DNA from: Nonomuraea helvata
GTDB taxonomy: Bacteria; Actinomycetota; Actinomycetes; Streptosporangiales; Streptosporangiaceae
Length of the DNA: 64,000 nt
Direction of reading: 5' to 3'
Assembly: GCF_039535785.1 (NCBI RefSeq)
Contig: NZ_BAAAXV010000008.1
Location: forward strand, 62,001-126,000
Below the pieces are notes generated by a model. That model made no database searches. It saw only the letters and a list, made by a program, of their open reading frames with translations, and was not told where the DNA came from. Of this stretch, positions 51,266 to 58,672 are shown piece after piece (the stretch's first letter is position 1; each line of letters starts with the position of its first letter). The position numbers and the translations under genes are program-made.

Positions 51266-52258
51266 TCACTCACGACCGGGAAGTCTGATGGCGGAGACCA
51301 GGAGGGCCAGGCCCGTGCCGATGCTCAGCGCGTGCTCGATCACGGCGATCACGGGATGTTCGGCCGGCACGTAGTCCCAGGGCCGCAGGACGGCCAGCGG
51401 AAGCTTCCAGCAGCTCCAGGCGAACAGCGACCCCGACGCCGCGAACCCCAGCGTCATCGGGACCCACAGCGGCAGCCGGGCGGGGCGGCGACGACCGAGC
51501 ACCAGCATGCTCCAGCCGCCGATCAGGGCCCACAGTCCCGCGTTCCCGGTCAACAGCCGCGCGTTGAGATCCCGATGAGCGAGATGAGCGGGGTCCAGGC
51601 CGATTGTGCCGCCGAACCCCCAGTACAGCCAGATCAGGCCCAGCATGACGGCCGCGAGCATCGCCGGCCGCGCCCAGCGTGAGACGTGCGGCCGGATCTG
51701 TCCGATCCGCCCCAGGAAATGCCCCGGCCATCTCTCCCTCAGGTAGATCGGAAGGGCGACGGCCAGCCCCGCCGCCATCCCGGCGAAGCCGATGGCGATG
51801 AAGACCATCTCCCAGCCGGGCGCCGACCCGGCGCCCCCGGCCCCGCCGGACGCATCGAGGATCGTGCTGATCACCATGTACGGGAGCATCGGGACCAGGA
51901 AGCCGGCACCCACCCAGGACAGGAAGATCACGGGAAGTGCGGGCAGCCGCCGCCCCCACCGCTGTGCCAGCGCCAGCCCCAGCGCGACCCCGGCCGCCGA
52001 CATCCCCACCGTGACGGCGTTGAGCCCGACCCAGCCGGCGGTGCCGACGTCCGACGGCCCGTGCCCGGTCAACGCGGCCACGATCCAGATGACCTTGACC
52101 ACCAGATAGAGCGACATCGTGAGCGCGGCCGTGTACCCCGCTGCTCTGCGCGCGACGCTCCACCAGGCACCGACGGCCGCGGCGGACGGCCGCGCCTCCT
52201 CCTTTGATGGCACCCGCGTCAACGTGACCCCCGCCTTCCCCGCATCGACCTCCGACAC
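51266..52258 (-). CDS. Polytopic membrane protein of unknown function
   Basis: A protein of 330 residues from the GTG at 52258, which has a GGAAGGA site; frames upstream are open but lack coherent sequence. Eight hydrophobic segments are visible, beginning about residue 38 (GYTAALTMSLYLVVKVIWIV) and ending near 320. I do not recognise a catalytic motif or a named family. It is the first gene on the strand leading to the SDR, sigma factor and P450 genes. The upstream gap 52259-52576 contains CCCCTGACAGGGG (52348-52360), a 13-base palindrome that may be an operator. Confidence 0.7.
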   Translation of the reverse strand: MSEVDAGKAGVTLTRVPSKEEARPSAAAVGAWWSVARRAAGYTAALTMSLYLVVKVIWIVAALTGHGPSDVGTAGWVGLNAVTVGMSAAGVALGLALAQRWGRRLPALPVIFLSWVGAGFLVPMLPYMVISTILDASGGAGGAGSAPGWEMVFIAIGFAGMAAGLAVALPIYLRERWPGHFLGRIGQIRPHVSRWARPAMLAAVMLGLIWLYWGFGGTIGLDPAHLAHRDLNARLLTGNAGLWALIGGWSMLVLGRRRPARLPLWVPMTLGFAASGSLFAWSCWKLPLAVLRPWDYVPAEHPVIAVIEHALSIGTGLALLVSAIRLPGRE

Positions 52259-52576
52259 CGGCGATCCTTCCGCCGGCCGCCCGCGCGCGGATCCCACGGA
52301 CGGGGGAACCTGCCGCGGGCCCTCCCCACAGCGGGCGATGGCGAGATCCCCTGACAGGGGGAGTGCTTGTTTCGCGCAAGCAAGCGGCTGGTGCTTGGCG
52401 TCGGCGTCCTGCGCGCCGGGGGCAGGAGACCCGCTCGACCGATGGCCGCCCGAGGGCGTCCCCCGGGCCGTCGAGGCTCGCACCCGGTGGACGCGGCGGC
52501 CGAACGTGACGGTGGTGGAGGAAGCCGGGCACGCCCGCGCACTCCCCGCGGCGGGGCGCCGCTCAACGGGGCGCGC
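52259..52576. other. Intergenic region with a 13-bp palindrome
   Basis: I see no gene in these 318 bases. They hold the palindrome CCCCTGACAGGGG (52348-52360) and a short stem GCTTG-N7-CAAGC right after it, and would carry the promoter of the minus-strand membrane protein gene. Confidence 0.5.
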
Positions 52577-52816
52577 TCACTCCGTCTGAACAGGCGCGGG
52601 CGCCGGAGACGCTCGACGCATCCGCTCGTCCGTCCAGTAATCCTCAGCCGGCGTGGGAGTCGCGACGCGGTGAGCAGTCGGCGAGGCGGGAATGCCGGTG
52701 TCAGCGGGAGTGGGGCGAGCGCCCTCCGCAGGCTGTGACGTGGCCATGCGCACCACGATCACGGCGAGAGCGATCAGGACCGCGGTCGCGGCTGCCGCTA
52801 GGACCGTCCTGGACAA
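52577..52816 (-). CDS. Small secreted or membrane-anchored protein sharing a motif with the neighbouring protease
   Basis: A protein of 79 residues from a TTG start with a GAGGT site. A hydrophobic N-terminal segment (about 3-23) is followed by a Pro/Thr/Ala-rich stretch and DYWTDERMRRASPAPAP (59-75). The trypsin-like protease encoded next to it has AYWTEERMRKAIPAPE at 75-90, just after its signal peptide. The small protein thus looks like a free-standing copy of the protease N-terminal region, either a companion/inhibitor-like peptide or a truncated paralogue. No family is recognised. Confidence 0.65.
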   Translation of the reverse strand: MSRTVLAAAATAVLIALAVIVVRMATSQPAEGARPTPADTGIPASPTAHRVATPTPAEDYWTDERMRRASPAPAPVQTE

Positions 52817-52856
52817 GGCCGGGACCTCCCCTCGACGGGAGACTGAGAACGGGGCA

Positions 52857-52885
52857 GGGCTCCCCGGCGTGGAGCCGGGGAGCCC
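52857..52885 (-). terminator. Hairpin terminator after the trypsin-like protease gene
   Basis: A perfect 12-bp stem, GGGCTCCCCGGC (52857-52868) with GCCGGGGAGCCC (52874-52885), 5-base loop, begins 13 bases beyond the protease stop. Confidence 0.75.
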
Positions 52886-52898
52886 GCTGCGCTATTCG

Positions 52899-53978
52899 TC
52901 AGGATATCTGGTCGGCGTAGTTGTAGAGATCCCAGTCAGGATTGTCGAAATAAGGACTCCACCACTGGGTGGGATTGACAATTCTGTCCAGTGTGCTGGA
53001 TGTGCCGTTGACATATCCGAGGCCTGTGCTGTCGTTGTACGACGCGAGCCACGGGCCGCCGCTCTGGCCGCGCGTCAGGGGGCAGCCCATCGTGATCTGA
53101 TTCGATCCGGAGGCGGACGTGGTGCCCTGGCAGAAATACTGCCAGTCTCCCGGGTAGGGGGACTCCGACGGGTAGCCGAGCATGGTCATGGAGCGCGATT
53201 TCGGCTGTCCGGTCTGGAAGCCGTGACCGCCCACCGTGTCGACGAGTATCTGGCCCCGCTCATTGTTGAATGTCTTGACGAAGCCGACGTCGTAATCGAA
53301 GTTACCGTTGTTGATCCAGCCGTTGAAGCTGATCAGCCAATTCGCGGCGAAGGTGCCGTACGGACGGTTCCCGTAATTGTAGTAAGGGACGAAGACCCAG
53401 TTCTGGTGCCAGTTCCCGCCGCTGCCCCCGTGCACGCAGTGACCGGCCGTGCTCACGATGCGTTTGGACGGGCTGTTGATCGCGCCGGCGGAGCAGACGT
53501 AGTCGCGTCCGTCCACGGCGTTACGGTAGAAGACCTTGCCGACGGCGATCGACGCGTTGACCAGCACGTTGGCGTTCTGGCTGGTGCCTCGGCCGGCCTG
53601 GCCGCGTTCCACGCCCTTGAGGGACGGCGGCGCCGCGGGCTGGACGGTTCTGGGGACCGCCGACTGGATGTCGGACGGCGATTCTTGAGTGGGATGCTTG
53701 CCGGGGGATTCCGGCGCTGGGATTGCCTTGCGCATGCGCTCTTCTGTCCAGTACGCCAGGACGGCCTCTGTCCTGGCCTTGCGCGCCGTGCTCATCACCT
53801 GCGCCACGTCCGGGCTGACGGGAGCGGGGACGGCGACGGCCTCGGCCGGGGCTTTCATGTTCGGTGCGGCGGCACCGCTCGCAGGAGCGGTGACCACCAT
53901 GGCTCCGCCCATGAGGACGGCGGCTGTGCCCGCTATGAGCACGCGCCTTACTGACGGGCGTAACCGAAATCCGCGCAT
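52899..53978 (-). CDS. Secreted trypsin-like serine peptidase
   Basis: A protein of 359 residues from ATG 53978 with GGAGG 4 bases upstream. A signal peptide (about 1-37, hydrophobic 13-32) precedes a propeptide-like region containing YWTEERMRKAIPAPE (76-90). The catalytic triad is H180 (STAGHCVHGG), D230 (NFDYDVGF) and S306 (RGQSGGPW); cysteine pairs around H180 and near S306 fit the glutamyl endopeptidase/trypsin-like family. Codon third positions include more A and T than the neighbours. The product is expected outside the cell. A promoter candidate and an AT-rich stretch lie upstream. Confidence 0.92.
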   Translation of the reverse strand: MRGFRLRPSVRRVLIAGTAAVLMGGAMVVTAPASGAAAPNMKAPAEAVAVPAPVSPDVAQVMSTARKARTEAVLAYWTEERMRKAIPAPESPGKHPTQESPSDIQSAVPRTVQPAAPPSLKGVERGQAGRGTSQNANVLVNASIAVGKVFYRNAVDGRDYVCSAGAINSPSKRIVSTAGHCVHGGSGGNWHQNWVFVPYYNYGNRPYGTFAANWLISFNGWINNGNFDYDVGFVKTFNNERGQILVDTVGGHGFQTGQPKSRSMTMLGYPSESPYPGDWQYFCQGTTSASGSNQITMGCPLTRGQSGGPWLASYNDSTGLGYVNGTSSTLDRIVNPTQWWSPYFDNPDWDLYNYADQIS

Positions 53979-54018
53979 GGAGCCTCCATAAAGGCGTTGG
54001 GGAATTCGAGACCTCCCG

Positions 54019-54048
54019 AAGGTACACACAAGTCAGAGCGGTTGTAAA
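54019..54048 (-). promoter_or_regulatory. Candidate promoter of the protease gene
   Basis: On the minus strand TTTACA (54043-54048) and TACCTT (54019-54024) are 18 bases apart, about 40 bases upstream of the ATG. The surrounding 54030-54130 is AT-rich. Apart from this and the repeat at 54381, the 471-base gap 53979-54449 shows no gene. Confidence 0.45.
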
Positions 54049-54380
54049 TCACCAAATACGAGCCGCATTGTTTTGGTCCTGACTTTTTTAGGGTCTGGTA
54101 ATTCCCCTTCTCAAAAGAAAACATGCGGCGGCCATGCGCCCGGCAGCCCGATTTCATGTTGGGATTGACAGCCGGTGAAGAGCCGGTGAGCGACGGGAGC
54201 CGTACCGGGCCACGGCGGGTCTTGCTGCCCGAGCCCGCTCACCGTCGGCGCCAAGCCGGGCCCTGTCGCTGGGCCGACCCGATCGCTGCGATCACGAGAT
54301 CGGGCTGGGCGTGCTGCACGTAGTGGTCCGCGGTGGTGGCGACCAGAAGGGCCAGGCCCGCGCGGAAGGATCCCCGGTAG

Positions 54381-54462
54381 GTGTCAGCGGCCGAGCGCGG
54401 CACGCCCGGCGAGTGTCAGCGACTGAGCGCGGCGTGCCCTCGGCGGGTGTCAGCGGCCGAGG
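54381..54462. repeat. Tandem repeat (32-34 bp units) spanning the PolX stop codon
   Basis: Copies begin GTGTCAGCGGCCGAG or GTGTCAGCGACTGAG at 54381, 54413 and 54447. The last copy encodes the final residues and stop of PolX on the minus strand; the others lie beyond it. Confidence 0.75.
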
Positions 54463-56129
54463 AACGCCAGGAGCCGGTCCAGCGGCCAGGTGTTGATGAC
54501 GTCGTCCGTGGTCAGCCACGCCCGCTGCGCGATCCCCACCCCGAACCGCTGGTTGGCCAGGTGCGGGACCGCGTGCGAGTCGCTGTCGATCGAGAACTTC
54601 ACCCCATGGTGCTTGGCCAGCCGGACCAGATCGGACGGCAGATCCGAGCGGTCGGGGAAGGAGTCGATCTCCATGGCCGTGCCCGTGCGCGCGGCCGCGC
54701 GGAAGACGGCGTCCCAGTCGGCGTCGACGGCCGGCCGCTTGCCGATCTTGCGGGTGGTCGGATGCCCGATGATGTCCACGTACGGGTTTTCGCAGGCGGC
54801 GATGAAGCGCCGGGTCATCTCGTCGCGTGACATCCCGAAATGGGAGTGCACCGAGGCCACGCACACGTCGAACCCGGCGAGGATCTCCTCGGGCCAGTCG
54901 ACCGACCCGTCGGGGGCGATGTTGAGCTCCGTGCCGTGCAGGAGGCGCATGTCGGGATATTTCTCTTGGAGCTCGGCCAGCCGTTCCCGCTGCTCCAGCG
55001 CCTTGTCCAGGGTCATCCGCTGCATCGCCAGGTCGGGGGCGTGGTCGGTGACCGCGTAGTAGGCGTAGCCGCGGGCGTGCCCGGCCGCCACCATGTCCTC
55101 CAGTGAGGCGACGCCGTCGGTCAGGTCGGTGTGGGTGTGCAGGTCGCCCTTCAGATCCTCCAGCCGCACCAGCGCCGGCAACTCGCCGCGGAGCGCCGCC
55201 TTGACCTCGCCGCCGTCCTCGCGCATCGGCGGCGGCACGTACTGCATGCCGAGGGCGGCGTAGATGTCCTCCTCCGAGGCGGCGGCGATCACCCGCTCGC
55301 CCTCGAACAGGCCGTACTCCGACAGCTTCCAGCCCTTCTTCACCGCCATCTCCCTGATGGCGACGTTGTGCTCCTTGGAGCCCGTGAAGTACTGCATCGC
55401 CGCGCCCCACGACTCGGCGGGCACCACGCGCAGGTCCACCTGGATGCCGGAGGTCGTGCGGATCGAGGTCTTCTTGTCGCCCGCCGCGATGACCTCGGCG
55501 ACGTAGGGCTGGGCGCGGAAGCCGGCCATGATGGACTCGGGCGCGACCGCGAGGATGTCGATGTCGCCGATGGTGTCCTTCATCCGCCGCAGCGACCCCG
55601 CGTACGCGATGCGCTCGGCCTCCAGCGAGGCCATCACCTGCTCGGCCAGCGACATGGCGACGCCGATGTGGACGCGGCGGCCCGACTGCTCGAGCTGCTC
55701 GATGCCCTTGAGCAGGTTTGCCAGCGTCTTCGGGCCGAGGCCCTTGACGCCGTCGAGGCGGCCCGAGGAGATCGCCTCGCTCAGCGACGCGGTGGAGTCG
55801 ATGCCGAAGTCCTCGAACAGCATGATCGCCGTCTTGGGCCCGAGCGACGGCACCCGCGTCAGCCTGCGCACGCCATCGGGCACGCGCCCGCGCAGGTCGT
55901 CGAGCTGCCGGAAGCTCCCGCGCTGCAGGAACTCCTCCATCTTCTTGGCGATCGCCTCGCCAACGCCGGGGACGCCGCGCACGTCGACCACCGAGATGTC
56001 CTCGGGGAACCCGGCGATGGCCTTGGCCGCCTTCTGGTAGCTGCGCACCCGGAAGGCGTCGCCGCCGCAGAGCGCGAACAGCTCCGCGTATTCCTGCAGC
56101 GCCGCCGCCGCCTGCTCGTTTGCCCGCAT
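54450..56129 (-). CDS. polX: DNA polymerase/3'-5' exonuclease PolX
   Basis: A protein of 559 residues from ATG 56129 (a GTG two codons upstream is possible). The N-terminal 8-kDa and helix-hairpin-helix region (VRGVPGVGEAIAKKM, VPSLGPKTAIMLFEDFG) precedes the polymerase X palm with AGSLRRMKDTIGDIDILA (catalytic GDIDI). The C-terminal PHP domain has DLHTHTDLTDG, AVTDHAP, HSHFG and DSDSHAV metal ligands. It is a gap-filling repair polymerase with nuclease activity. It is followed by the tandem repeat at its stop. The upstream aldo/keto reductase gene is on the same strand, 62 bases away. Confidence 0.94.
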   Translation of the reverse strand: MRANEQAAAALQEYAELFALCGGDAFRVRSYQKAAKAIAGFPEDISVVDVRGVPGVGEAIAKKMEEFLQRGSFRQLDDLRGRVPDGVRRLTRVPSLGPKTAIMLFEDFGIDSTASLSEAISSGRLDGVKGLGPKTLANLLKGIEQLEQSGRRVHIGVAMSLAEQVMASLEAERIAYAGSLRRMKDTIGDIDILAVAPESIMAGFRAQPYVAEVIAAGDKKTSIRTTSGIQVDLRVVPAESWGAAMQYFTGSKEHNVAIREMAVKKGWKLSEYGLFEGERVIAAASEEDIYAALGMQYVPPPMREDGGEVKAALRGELPALVRLEDLKGDLHTHTDLTDGVASLEDMVAAGHARGYAYYAVTDHAPDLAMQRMTLDKALEQRERLAELQEKYPDMRLLHGTELNIAPDGSVDWPEEILAGFDVCVASVHSHFGMSRDEMTRRFIAACENPYVDIIGHPTTRKIGKRPAVDADWDAVFRAAARTGTAMEIDSFPDRSDLPSDLVRLAKHHGVKFSIDSDSHAVPHLANQRFGVGIAQRAWLTTDDVINTWPLDRLLAFLGR

Positions 56130-56191
56130 GCCCACACCTTAGAAGGTCGGGCCGACAATCCGGGAACCGCCGCTGGGCGATCCGGCGACCG

Positions 56192-57160
56192 CTAGAAGCG
56201 CACCTCCCGGGAGCGGTACGACTCGCCGAGGAAGGTCAGCTCCGACTCCGTCAGCGACACCGACACGGCCGCCACCGCGTCGTCGACGTGCCGGTCCTTC
56301 GTGGCCCCCACGATCGGCGCGGTCACGGTCGGCTGGTGGAGCAGCCAGGCCAGCGCGACCTGGGCGGCCGGCAGGTCGCGCTCCTTGGCCACCTGCGCCA
56401 CCCGGTCGAGGATCGCCTTGTCGTTCTCCGGGTCGTACAGGAAGTCGATGCGCTCGTCGGAGCCCGTCCGCGCGGTCGTCGCCGACGAGCCCGCCCTGGC
56501 CAGCACTCCGCGCGCCAGCGGGCTCCACGGGATCACGCCCACGCCCTGGTCGGCGCAGAGCGGCAGCATCTCGCGCTCCTCCTCCCGGTAGAGGAGGTTG
56601 TAGTGGTTCTGCATCGAGACGAACTTCGTCCAGCCGTTCTGCTCGGCCACGTGCTGCGCCTTGGAGAACTGCCAGGCCCACATGCTCGAAGCGCCGATGT
56701 AGCGGGCCTTGCCGGCCTTGACCACGTCGTGCAGCGCCTCCATGGTCTCCTCGATGGGCGTCTCGTCGTCCCACCGGTGGATCTGGTAGAGGTCCACGTG
56801 GTCGGTGCCGAGGCGCTGCAGCGAGGCGTCGATGGCGGCGTGGATGTGCTTACGTGACAGGCCCGCGTCGTTGGCGCCCTTGCCCATGGGGAAGTACACC
56901 TTGGTGGCCAGCACGTAGTCCTCACGCCTGGGGAAGATCGCGCGCAGCGCCTCGCCGGTCACCACTTCGCTCGCGCCGCGGCTGTAGACGTCGGCGGTGT
57001 CGAAGAACGTCACGCCCGCGTCGGCGGCCCTGCGGATGATCGGCTCCGCCTCGTCGAGCGGCAGCGCCCACTCCTGCCTGGCGGGATCGCCGTAGCTCAT
57101 CATGCCGAGGCAGATGCGGGAGACCTTCAAACCGGTGTTGCCAAGTCTTGCGTATTCCAT
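56192..57160 (-). CDS. Aldo/keto reductase (potassium channel beta-subunit-like)
   Basis: A protein of 322 residues from ATG 57160 (MEYARLGNTGLKVSRICLGM). Catalytic Asp and Tyr lie in TFFDTADVYSRGASE, Lys in VLATKVYFPMG and His in DLYQIHRWDDE. The overall layout fits the YghZ/AKR14-like group acting on small aldehydes. The upstream in-frame extension to 57247 lacks family sequence. It shares the fold, but not close identity, with the reductase at 39085. Confidence 0.93.
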   Translation of the reverse strand: MEYARLGNTGLKVSRICLGMMSYGDPARQEWALPLDEAEPIIRRAADAGVTFFDTADVYSRGASEVVTGEALRAIFPRREDYVLATKVYFPMGKGANDAGLSRKHIHAAIDASLQRLGTDHVDLYQIHRWDDETPIEETMEALHDVVKAGKARYIGASSMWAWQFSKAQHVAEQNGWTKFVSMQNHYNLLYREEEREMLPLCADQGVGVIPWSPLARGVLARAGSSATTARTGSDERIDFLYDPENDKAILDRVAQVAKERDLPAAQVALAWLLHQPTVTAPIVGATKDRHVDDAVAAVSVSLTESELTFLGESYRSREVRF

Positions 57161-57357
57161 GCCGCCCACCTTACGGGGGCGATTGGCCCGGCTGATCAGG
57201 GGCTCCGCCAGGGGCCGCGGGCCGAGGTCCGGCAAGAGGGGAAACACAGCAGATCGGTCTGGTTACCAAGGGCTCCGACGGGAAGTCATGGGTATCCGAA
57301 GCGCCGATGACCTTTACAAGGCAGAGCGCGATCAGGTCGATTAGGAGGAACGAGGCA

Positions 57358-58539
57358 ATGGCGGGGGCTATCACGACACGGCCGGCTCCGTCGATCCAAC
57401 CGCGTATCGGGGGTGGGGTGAAAGACACAGGTCGCAGGCTCGTGTCATGGTCACGTTCCAAGCTCAGGAGTCCCGGCTTATCAGGCGGGCTCGCGCTGGC
57501 GGCGGCCCTCGCCGCCCTGGCGACGCCGGTCCTGGTCGGGCTGGTGCGGTCGGGGGCGGGGGTCGCGGGCGGCGTGACGCTGCTGGTCCTGCTGGCGCTG
57601 CACGTCAGGGTCGTCACGGAGACGCCGGTACGCCGTGCGGGCGCGTGGTGGATCGTGGCCGTGCAGGCGTGGCTCACGTATCTGCCGCTGGCGGTGTTCG
57701 GGGCGGCGTGGACGCCGGTGTTCGCCCTGCTGTCGGGCGCGCTGCTCGTGATGGCGGCCCGGATCCGGTCGGTCGTGCTGGTGGTGCTGGCCCTGGTCTG
57801 CGGCCCGGTGCTGCTCGCCGCACCTGACAGGGCGATGATCGACACCGCGTGGGTGCTCGCCGCCCCCTTGCTCGGCGTCGTCGAGTACACGATGGTGGCG
57901 CTGGCCGAGCGGGTCAGGTGCCTGACCGAGGCGCGCACCGACGTCATGCGCAAGGCCGTCGCCCTGGAGCGCCGCCGCTTCACCCGCGACCTGCACGACC
58001 TGGTCGGTCACCGGCTCACCGTACTCGTGCTGAAGGCGCAGCTCGTGCAGCGCCTCGTGGACGAGGACGACAAGCGGGCCGGGGACGAGGCGAGGGAGAC
58101 GCTGGAGCTGCTGCGCAACCTGTCCGCCGACGTCAGAGCGGTCGCCCACGGCCTGCGCAGCTCCTCCCTGGCGGCGGAGCTGGGCTCCGCGCGCTCGCTC
58201 CTGGAGTCCGTACGGGTCCGCTGCCAGATCAAGGTGTCCTGCCGCGACCTCCCGGGCGACGTCGAGGAGGCGCTCACGCACGCCCTGAGAGAGGGCGTGA
58301 CGAACGTGCTCAGGCACGCCGAGGCCCGCGAGTGCTCCATCCAGCTTTTGGAACGCGACAGGATCGTCCGCCTGACGATCAGGAACGACGGGGTGCGCGC
58401 GCCGCGCCGCCCGTGGGACAGGGGGCAGGGCCTGCTGAACCTCGCCGAACGCGTCTCGAGCCTCGGCGGCTGGCTGGAGACCACGTCCTCCAGGCCCGGA
58501 ATGTTCACCTTCAACGCATATGTCCCACTCGATAATTAA
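57358..58539 (+). CDS. NarL-type sensor histidine kinase upstream of the lanthipeptide genes
   Basis: A protein of 393 residues from ATG 57358 with a TAGGAGG site; 57307 is a weaker alternative. Four or five membrane spans (about 40-160) lead to the HisKA_3 dimerisation helix with phospho-acceptor H213 in RDLHDLVGHRLTVLVLK. The HATPase has EGVTNVLRHAEA (N-box) and GQGLLNLAERVSSLGG (G-box). Such kinases pair with LuxR-type response regulators, but no regulator gene is adjacent inside the window. Its position before the LanKC gene suggests it controls morphogen production, a role taken by RamR in Streptomyces (inference). Confidence 0.9.
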   Translation: MAGAITTRPAPSIQPRIGGGVKDTGRRLVSWSRSKLRSPGLSGGLALAAALAALATPVLVGLVRSGAGVAGGVTLLVLLALHVRVVTETPVRRAGAWWIVAVQAWLTYLPLAVFGAAWTPVFALLSGALLVMAARIRSVVLVVLALVCGPVLLAAPDRAMIDTAWVLAAPLLGVVEYTMVALAERVRCLTEARTDVMRKAVALERRRFTRDLHDLVGHRLTVLVLKAQLVQRLVDEDDKRAGDEARETLELLRNLSADVRAVAHGLRSSSLAAELGSARSLLESVRVRCQIKVSCRDLPGDVEEALTHALREGVTNVLRHAEARECSIQLLERDRIVRLTIRNDGVRAPRRPWDRGQGLLNLAERVSSLGGWLETTSSRPGMFTFNAYVPLDN

Positions 58540-58672
58540 TGTCACCCAATACATTGTGAAAAACACACAAAGGCAAATTCAATAAGCATAATTACTCGAT
58601 GTCATGTGTAACTAGACCAAATCGCGTCTTGGCGGCAATCTCAAAGGACAACGCCTTGGAGGTCGGCGCCAG
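58540..58672 (+). promoter_or_regulatory. AT-rich promoter region of the lanthipeptide operon
   Basis: This gap is markedly AT-rich for the window and holds TTGTG-N7-CACAA near 58555-58571 as a possible operator. GGAGG lies 9 bases before the LanKC ATG. No single -35/-10 pair stands out. Confidence 0.4.

Noticed and set aside
57288..57344. An 18-codon frame ending 13 bases before the histidine kinase start, as a possible leader peptide.
   Set aside because: It has no codon pattern typical of attenuators and no alternative hairpins; it may equally be part of the untranslated leader.
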